17,725 bases of DNA from JAFMIX01 sp031371425 (GTDB lineage Bacteria > Verrucomicrobiota > Verrucomicrobiia > Limisphaerales > JAFMIX01): assembly GCA_031371425.1 (NCBI GenBank), contig JANMJO010000277.1, positions 1 to 17,725 of the forward strand, in the 5' to 3' direction. Both the position numbers and the translations under genes were made by a program. The notes under the pieces are model-generated. The model was not told the origin of the DNA and ran no database searches. It saw only the letters and a list, made by a program, of their open reading frames with translations. Positions 13,214 through 17,725 of the stretch are shown here, one piece after another (position 1 is the first letter of the stretch; the number at the start of each line of letters is the position of its first letter).

Positions 13214-14749
13214 ATGGCCGACAAACCTACAACGCAACACAGCTTCTCCGCCGCACGCAAATGGGCGAATCGCCTCAACGCCTGCGCCGCCATCGCCGTC
13301 GTCCTCACGCTCGGCGTGATGCTGAATTACCTCGCCGCCCGCCACTACCTCCGCGTGCAGCTCACCGATCAGCGCCGCACACAGCTCTCGCCGCAGACCT
13401 TGCGCGTCCTGCGCTCGCTCACGAACGAAGTCCGCGGCACCATCTTCTTCGACACTCGCAACCAAGAAGAATTGCACAGCCTCACCACCGCCCTGCTCCG
13501 CGAATACAACTACGCGAATCCCAAGGTCCACTTCAAAACCGTTGACCCCGTGCGCCAGCCCGCCAAGGCTGAACTCCTCCTCGCCAAATACAAACTCACC
13601 AGCCTCAAGGACAAAAATTTCATCATCCTCGACTGCGGAGGCCGCACCAAAATCATCTACGAAAGCGAACTCTCCGACTACGACATCAACTCCGTCGTCT
13701 CCGGCCGCGCCAAAGAATTCCGCCGCATCGCATTCAAGGGCGAGATGCTCTTCACCACCGCCCTCTTCAACCTCGCCAACCCCCGCCAATACAAAGTCTG
13801 CTTCCTCCAAGGCCACGGCGAACATGACCCCGAGAAACTCGACACCCCGCACGGCTACGGCAAATTCGCCGCCATCCTCGGCGAACGCAGCAACGCACAG
13901 TGGGAGAAACTCACCCTCCTCGGCAACAGCGACATTCCCGCCGACTGCCACCTCCTCGTCATCGCTGGCCCGCGCCTGCCCTACGCCGACGCGGAGCTGG
14001 AAAAAATCGCGCGCTTCCTCAAGCAAGGCGGACGTCTCTTCGCCCTCATCGGCAACCTCGCCTACACCGGCAGCCGCCAGACCGGCCTCGAAAAATTACT
14101 CGCCGAATCCGGCATCGGCATCGCCGCCAACATGGTGTTCGACCCCAAAAATTCCCCCACCGGCAACGACCTCCTCACCGCCGGCATGAACCGCACCCAT
14201 CCCATCATGAAGGCGCTCATGTCCGACGACGCCGACCTCCGCCTCCGCCTCGTCCTCCCCCGCGCCGTCGGCAAATCCACCAACACCACCAACGCCAGCC
14301 CAGACGCCCCGCAAGTCACCGTCCTCGCCACCACCAGCGAAGCCGCCACCGAAGCCAGCGAAATCCGCGAAGGCGTCCCCTACCGCAACCCCTACACCGA
14401 CCACACCGGCACCTTCCCACTCATCGCCGCCGCCGAACAAGGCAGCGTCAAAGGCGTCACCACCGAACGCGGCTCCATGCGCCTCGTCGTCGTCGGCGAT
14501 TCCCTCGCACTCGACAACGAACTCATAGACACCGCGCCCGCCAACCACTACTTCGCCTCGCTCGCCGTGGATTGGCTGCTCGACCGCCCGGAAGTTTTGC
14601 TGCAAGGACTCCTCCCCCGACCCCTCAAGGAATACCGCGTCATCATGACCGCCTGGCAACAAAAAATCGTGGCCGGAATACTCCTCGGCGCAATGCCCGG
14701 CATCGTGCTCCTCTGGGGCGGCCTCGTCTGGTGGCGCCGCCGCAAATGA
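13214..14749 (+). CDS. GldG-like ABC transporter auxiliary protein
   Basis: 511 residues, matching the GldG/ABC-transporter auxiliary family. A cytoplasmic N-terminus is followed by a membrane helix (about 22-40) and then a large extracytoplasmic domain, whose start carries TDQRRTQLSPQTLRVLRSL (51-69), the typical 'sleeping beauty' leader of the family. QGHGEHDP (199-206) is the conserved GHGE segment. FLKQGGRLFALIGN resembles the glutamine-amidotransferase-like fold of this family. A C-terminal helix (about 481-506) ends in WWRRRK, giving a two-anchor topology. It partners the permease upstream (1-nt gap) and overlaps the DUF4340 start by ATGA. Probably a periplasmic adaptor; not proof of gliding. 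Confidence 0.92.
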   Translation: MADKPTTQHSFSAARKWANRLNACAAIAVVLTLGVMLNYLAARHYLRVQLTDQRRTQLSPQTLRVLRSLTNEVRGTIFFDTRNQEELHSLTTALLREYNYANPKVHFKTVDPVRQPAKAELLLAKYKLTSLKDKNFIILDCGGRTKIIYESELSDYDINSVVSGRAKEFRRIAFKGEMLFTTALFNLANPRQYKVCFLQGHGEHDPEKLDTPHGYGKFAAILGERSNAQWEKLTLLGNSDIPADCHLLVIAGPRLPYADAELEKIARFLKQGGRLFALIGNLAYTGSRQTGLEKLLAESGIGIAANMVFDPKNSPTGNDLLTAGMNRTHPIMKALMSDDADLRLRLVLPRAVGKSTNTTNASPDAPQVTVLATTSEAATEASEIREGVPYRNPYTDHTGTFPLIAAAEQGSVKGVTTERGSMRLVVVGDSLALDNELIDTAPANHYFASLAVDWLLDRPEVLLQGLLPRPLKEYRVIMTAWQQKIVAGILLGAMPGIVLLWGGLVWWRRRK

Positions 14750-16539
14750 AACCCCGCACCACACTGACCCTCCTCGCGCTCACCGCCGCACTCGGCGCGT
14801 TCATCTTCCTCTACGAGCGCCACACCGGCGCGACCGGCGATGACTCCAAGCCCGGGCGCATCCTCCCCGAACTGAATTCCTCCGCCGTCAGCAGCGTGCA
14901 GATCCGCCCGCTCGGCCTGCCGGAAATTTCCGCCACCCGCAAAAACGAAAACTGGCAGCTCACCCAACCCATCGCCGCCACCGGACACGCCACCGCCATT
15001 GACGGCCTCCTCCAAAACCTCGGCACGCTCGTCTGGCACACGCGCCTCACCGCAGCAGATTTGAAAAACCGCCCCAATGCCGACCGCGAATTTGGCTTCG
15101 ACCCGCCGCAGTTCGCCCTCACCGTCCGGCAAGGCGATAAAAAATTCCAACTCCTCCTCGGCAACCGCACCGCGCTCGGCGATGAACTCTTCATCCAGAC
15201 CGGCGGCAGCGAAATCTACATCGTCCAAGCCAGCCTCCTGAAATATTTTCCCCGCACCGTCAGCGATTGGCGCGACCCCTCGCTCGTGAACCTCAAGAAT
15301 CTCGCCTTCGACCACATCATCGTCACCAACGGCACAAAAGTTTTTGAACTCCAGCGCGACCTCACCAATAAACTCTGGCGGCTCACCCGCCCGCTCGAAG
15401 CCCGCGCCGACAACCCCCGCATCGAAGCCTTGCTCCACCAGCTCCAGACCCTGCGCGCCACCCAATTCGTCACCGACGACCCCAAAGCCGACCTCGAACC
15501 CTACGGCCTCCAACCCGCCGCGCTCGAAATCACACTCACCCAAGGCAACACCATCGCCCTCGCCCTGCAATTCGGCAAAAGCCCCACCAACAACCCCGCC
15601 CTGCTCTACGCCCGCCGCGCCGACCAGACCGGCATCAGCCTCATCGCCGGCGAACAACTCATGCCGTGGCGCGGCGCGCACGAGGATTTCCGCGACCGCC
15701 ACCTCGCCAACCTCACCGGCGAAATTGTGGATGAAATCGAGGCGCGCGGCTCCGCCAGCTTCACCCTCCACCGCACCACCAACGACGAGTGGCGCGTCAC
15801 CGCCCCGGAAAATCTTCCCGCCGACACCGCACTTGTCCGCAACCTGCTCGGCGGCATCAGCAGCCTGCAAGTCACCCAGTTCGTCAAGGCCATCGTCACC
15901 GAACCCGACCTCCCCAACTACGGCCTCGCGCCCGCCTCACGCTCGTTCCTCCTGAAATCCAGCGGCAGCAACAGCGTCATCGCACAACTCGATTTCAGTG
16001 CGCCGCAGAACGGGAAAACTTTTGCGCGGCGCGGCGATGAAACTTCCGTGTATGCCGTGCGCACCGAAGATTTGCGCCGGTTCAATTTCGCCGGCTGGCA
16101 GTTGCGCGAACGCCGGCTGTGGGACTTCACAGAGAGCGACGTGACGCGGCTCGTGCTGCAGCAGGGCGCGACCACGCGCGAACTGCTGCGACAAGGCACG
16201 AACCAATGGGCCTTCGCCCCCGGCTCGCAAGGCATCATCAACCCCTTCGCCATCGAAGAGACCGTCCACCGCCTCGGCGAACTTTTCGCCGAGACTTGGA
16301 TGGATCGCGGCGCAGCCGCCCGCGCCAGCTACGGCTTCGCCAATGACCCCGTGCAAATCACACTCACCCTCCATCGCGCCACACAGACAAATGACTACAC
16401 GCTCGACTTCAGCGGCAACACGCCCGGCCGCCCGCCCTACGGCGCAGTCACGCTGGACGGCCAGCCGTGGATTTTTGAAGTCTCCCCCGCGCTCGGCGAA
16501 ATGATTCGCAGCTACCTCACGCTACCGCCCAACCCGTGA
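14746..16539 (+). CDS. DUF4340 domain protein, membrane-anchored
   Basis: A 597-residue protein with a single N-terminal helix (about 5-22) and a long extracytoplasmic region made of repeated units. Each unit pairs W-x-x-T/V-P-type strands with a helix and a YGL motif: NWQLTQPIA (65-73), then LWRLTRPLEARAD, EWRVTAPENLPADTALVRNL, with DLEPYGLQP and DLPNYGLAP following. That repeat layout is DUF4340. The start is the ATG of an ATGA overlap with the GldG-like gene, so translation is coupled. An open frame reaches 282 codons further upstream, but it is the Arg/His-rich shadow of gldG. Found next to GldFG-type genes in several phyla, it is probably an accessory subunit of the ABC complex; function otherwise unknown. 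Confidence 0.9.
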   Translation: MKPRTTLTLLALTAALGAFIFLYERHTGATGDDSKPGRILPELNSSAVSSVQIRPLGLPEISATRKNENWQLTQPIAATGHATAIDGLLQNLGTLVWHTRLTAADLKNRPNADREFGFDPPQFALTVRQGDKKFQLLLGNRTALGDELFIQTGGSEIYIVQASLLKYFPRTVSDWRDPSLVNLKNLAFDHIIVTNGTKVFELQRDLTNKLWRLTRPLEARADNPRIEALLHQLQTLRATQFVTDDPKADLEPYGLQPAALEITLTQGNTIALALQFGKSPTNNPALLYARRADQTGISLIAGEQLMPWRGAHEDFRDRHLANLTGEIVDEIEARGSASFTLHRTTNDEWRVTAPENLPADTALVRNLLGGISSLQVTQFVKAIVTEPDLPNYGLAPASRSFLLKSSGSNSVIAQLDFSAPQNGKTFARRGDETSVYAVRTEDLRRFNFAGWQLRERRLWDFTESDVTRLVLQQGATTRELLRQGTNQWAFAPGSQGIINPFAIEETVHRLGELFAETWMDRGAAARASYGFANDPVQITLTLHRATQTNDYTLDFSGNTPGRPPYGAVTLDGQPWIFEVSPALGEMIRSYLTLPPNP

Positions 16540-16550
16540 AGCCATGAGAG

Positions 16551-16694
16551 GGCTGTGACTGGAAGTGCCGCGCAGAGATTGTTGGAGTTCACGCTTTAGC
16601 GTGGCGGGGCGGTTTCGGGTGTGACGGGAACAAGCTAAAGCTTGAACTCCAACTTGGGGCGGGACTCCGCCGCGTGGCAGTTTCAATCACACCC
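16551..16694. mobile_element. Second copy of the long-armed palindromic element
   Basis: It opens GGCTGTGACTGGAAGTGCCG, matching the 12077 end with two changes, and closes with the inverted form ending CAATCACACCC. Its core (16581-16653) has the same arms as the 12221-12293 core. The left arm lacks the GCGGAGGCT segment present in the right arm. The flanks ccatgagag (16542-16550) and accggagag (16695-16703) agree at 6 of 9 positions, a possible decayed duplication. It begins 11 nt after the DUF4340 stop. Confidence 0.7.
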
Positions 16695-16746
16695 ACCGGA
16701 GAGTCCGAGTCTTGAGTATTTCCCCGCTTTCGCGTATCCGTCGCAC

Positions 16747-17052
16747 ATGCTGATTGTCCACGTCCACGTCCACGTCAAGCCGGAGAGCATCGAAGCCTTC
16801 AAACTCGCCACGCTCACCAACGCCCGCGCCAGCCGCCAAGAGCCGGGCGTGGCGCGCTTCGACATCGTGCAACAGGCCGATGACCCCGCGCGCTTCGTGC
16901 TGGTGGAGGTCTATCGCGATGCAGCAGCGGCGGCGGCGCACAAGGAGACGAAACATTATCCCATCTGGCGCGATGCCGTGGCGCCGCTGATGGCCGCGCC
17001 GCGCACCAGCGTGAAGTTCAGCAACGTGTTCCCCGACGACGCCGGGTGGTGA
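16747..17052 (+). CDS. Antibiotic biosynthesis monooxygenase (ABM)/LsrG-like protein
   Basis: A 101-residue cytosolic protein with a ferredoxin-like ABM fold: an opening strand MLIVHVHVHVKPE, helix ESIEAFKLATLTNARAS, then GVARFDIVQQADDPARFVLV, EVYRDAAAAAAHKETKHYP and a closing AAPRTSVKFSNVFPD. The order RFD-(V/I)-x-Q, (F/Y)xxxExYxD, and HKxTxHY is that of the LsrG/YgiN branch. Those act as quinol monooxygenases or, for LsrG, in breakdown of phospho-AI-2. Which applies is not decided here, since no lsr genes are nearby. The ATG at 16747 gives the family N-terminus; a longer frame begins in repeat DNA. VHVHVHV comes from a GTCCAC tandem repeat. It stands alone between a repeat element and a convergent gene. 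Confidence 0.9.
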   Translation: MLIVHVHVHVKPESIEAFKLATLTNARASRQEPGVARFDIVQQADDPARFVLVEVYRDAAAAAAHKETKHYPIWRDAVAPLMAAPRTSVKFSNVFPDDAGW

Positions 17053-17110
17053 GGCGAGAGTGGGGAAGAAATTCTGCACGCTAACTTTCAGCTATTCTTA
17101 CTCTGGGTAT

Positions 17111-17506
17111 CTAGCGCGACGAATAGCGAGAACGCGCAAGCAGGAATGCCGTGAGCAACCCAGCAACGATGGCTGAAATACATTCCGCCCACGCCGAGGT
17201 TTCGGCAGCCATCCAGAATGCGACTGCGCTCCCAATGCCGAACACCACCCAAGCGACAAGCGCCCGTGCGGCTGGTGCGACGAAAAATCCAGCCGCGACA
17301 ACGAGTGTCGCGGATAATGCCGTGCTGAAACAAATGATGCCATCCTGCACCGGAGGCCACCATGGGGCTACACACATACCAGAAACCATCTGGTCTTTCG
17401 GACAGAAAGACTCCGCCTTGCCGAGAATTAATAGACCGATAAAAAAAGCAATATACCAAGCAGCAATGCAAGCTACCGGCATCATTATCCATCGAAGTGC
17501 TCTCAT
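17111..17506 (-). CDS. Small four-helix membrane protein of unknown function
   Basis: 131 residues with four hydrophobic stretches: WIMMPVACIAAWYIAFFIGL (6-25), IICFSTALSATLVVAAGFFV (about 57-76), ALVAWVVFGIGSAVAFWMA and CISAIVAGLLTAFLLA. Between helices 1 and 2 is a polar loop with two cysteines (ESFCPKDQMVSGMCVAPWWP). This pattern is why I take this frame rather than the overlapping 134-residue minus-strand frame (17088-17492), which is arginine- and cysteine-rich. The ATG at 17506 is preferred; a TTG 21 nt upstream is possible. GC is clearly lower than in the other genes (roughly half), with A-rich runs. I do not recognise a family. Convergent with the ABM gene. Confidence 0.65.
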   Translation of the reverse strand: MRALRWIMMPVACIAAWYIAFFIGLLILGKAESFCPKDQMVSGMCVAPWWPPVQDGIICFSTALSATLVVAAGFFVAPAARALVAWVVFGIGSAVAFWMAAETSAWAECISAIVAGLLTAFLLARSRYSSR

Positions 17507-17725
17507 CGTCTGTAGCCTAACTGTCAATGGACATCGAAGACTTCCGCCTGTCCTGTTTCATGGGGCGACGCTATTCTCGACGCCGAACCGTGTCCAGAAT
17601 AGTTTGGTTCGGATATGAGCTTTGAGCGGAACATGGCTGTTGATGCTTTGGGGAGCACAGCCGCCCCGGCTGTAGTTCGGCGCGCCCTCGCGCCGAACCC
17701 GAACGCGCTGCACGCCTCCGAACCT
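17507..17725. other. Right-edge region, non-coding with palindromes
   Basis: No gene is supported. CTATTCT (17571) and AGAATAG (17596) are inverted. Two strong hairpins occupy 17657-17698. A short open frame from the ATG at 17618 runs off the edge but translates those hairpins, so I do not call it. Confidence 0.5.
17657..17698. repeat. Two adjacent perfect palindromes
   Basis: ACAGCCG, CCC, CGGCTGT (17657-17673) is followed at once by GTTCGGCGCG, CCCT, CGCGCCGAAC (17675-17698). Stems are 7 and 10 bp, both perfect. The paired-hairpin layout, preceded by GGAGC as in other repeats here, suggests another dispersed family. Confidence 0.7.

Noticed and set aside
13900..14745. 282-codon upstream extension of the DUF4340 frame
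   Set aside because: It overlaps the GldG-like gene and translates to Arg/His/Pro-rich sequence. The ATGA start at 14746 gives a proper membrane anchor.
14548..15870. 440-codon minus-strand open frame
   Set aside because: It is antisense to DUF4340, Gly/Ala/Glu/Val-rich, and matches no domain. It is a GC-rich shadow.
10712..17052. Possible defence or phage island next to the toxin-antitoxin pair
   Set aside because: No nuclease, helicase, integrase, att site or phage gene is present. The ABC cassette and ABM gene are ordinary chromosomal functions.
17088..17492. 134-codon minus-strand open frame
   Set aside because: It overlaps the four-helix frame on the same strand and lacks coherent helices.
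17151..17618. 155-codon plus-strand open frame
   Set aside because: It lies opposite the four-helix membrane protein, whose hydrophobic periodicity is much more protein-like.
17618..17725. Short open frame running off the right edge
   Set aside because: It is mostly the translation of two hairpins, though an in-frame palindrome insertion as in the DUF2851 gene cannot be excluded.

Overview
The window is GC-rich, densely coded bacterial chromosome. The best guess is a Verrucomicrobia-type genome (Pedosphaera/Limisphaerales-like). The reasons are: a DUF2851 protein; an IF-3 with a long acidic C-terminal tail; a GldA/GldF/GldG-type ABC cassette ending in a DUF4340 protein; weak Shine-Dalgarno signals with several likely TTG/GTG starts; and a heavy load of short palindromic intergenic repeats. 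The lineage is inferred from gene content and style, not from a marker gene. I see no tRNA, rRNA, CRISPR array, transposase or phage gene.

Layout. 1-113 (-): start of a secreted or membrane-anchored protein that runs off the left edge. 488-1966 (+): POT/PTR2 proton-coupled peptide transporter. 2266-4554 (-): OPT-family oligopeptide transporter, convergent with the first and separated from it by a 299-bp block of repeats. 4719-6095 (-): MBL/beta-CASP RNA-processing-type metallohydrolase. 6357-7103 (+): infC (IF-3), ending in a clear intrinsic terminator shared with the convergent DUF2851 gene at 7162-8679 (-). 8796-10211 (+): secreted HtrA/DegP-like protease with two PDZ domains. 10260-10711 (+): a small probable toxin-antitoxin pair (RelE/ParE-type toxin). 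10989-16539 (+): a four-gene ABC export/gliding-type cassette (ATPase, ABC-2 permease, GldG-like auxiliary protein, DUF4340 protein). 16747-17052 (+): small ABM/LsrG-like protein. 17111-17506 (-): small four-helix membrane protein of lower GC than its neighbours.

How the genes relate. The two peptide transporters use different mechanisms but serve overlapping substrates. The three genes after the ATPase are packed tightly (1-nt gap, then an ATGA overlap), so they are probably translated together. The ATPase is separated from its permease by 520 bp of stacked repeat elements. The other genes look like unrelated housekeeping neighbours.

The most unusual content is the repeats. One palindromic element (12077-12334) has about 64-nt arms and an exact 9-bp flanking direct repeat, a second palindromic element is inserted in its left arm, and a pair of inverted REP-like hairpins brackets the whole. 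Related copies lie at 4630-4682 and 16551-16694. Other palindromes sit in frame inside genes: one 72-bp inverted repeat in the POT transporter, and two copies of a 21-bp palindrome in the DUF2851 gene, both read in the same frame as the peptide GTATRR. This resembles the palindromic elements known to add peptides to Rickettsia proteins. I found no convincing new multi-gene system beyond this.
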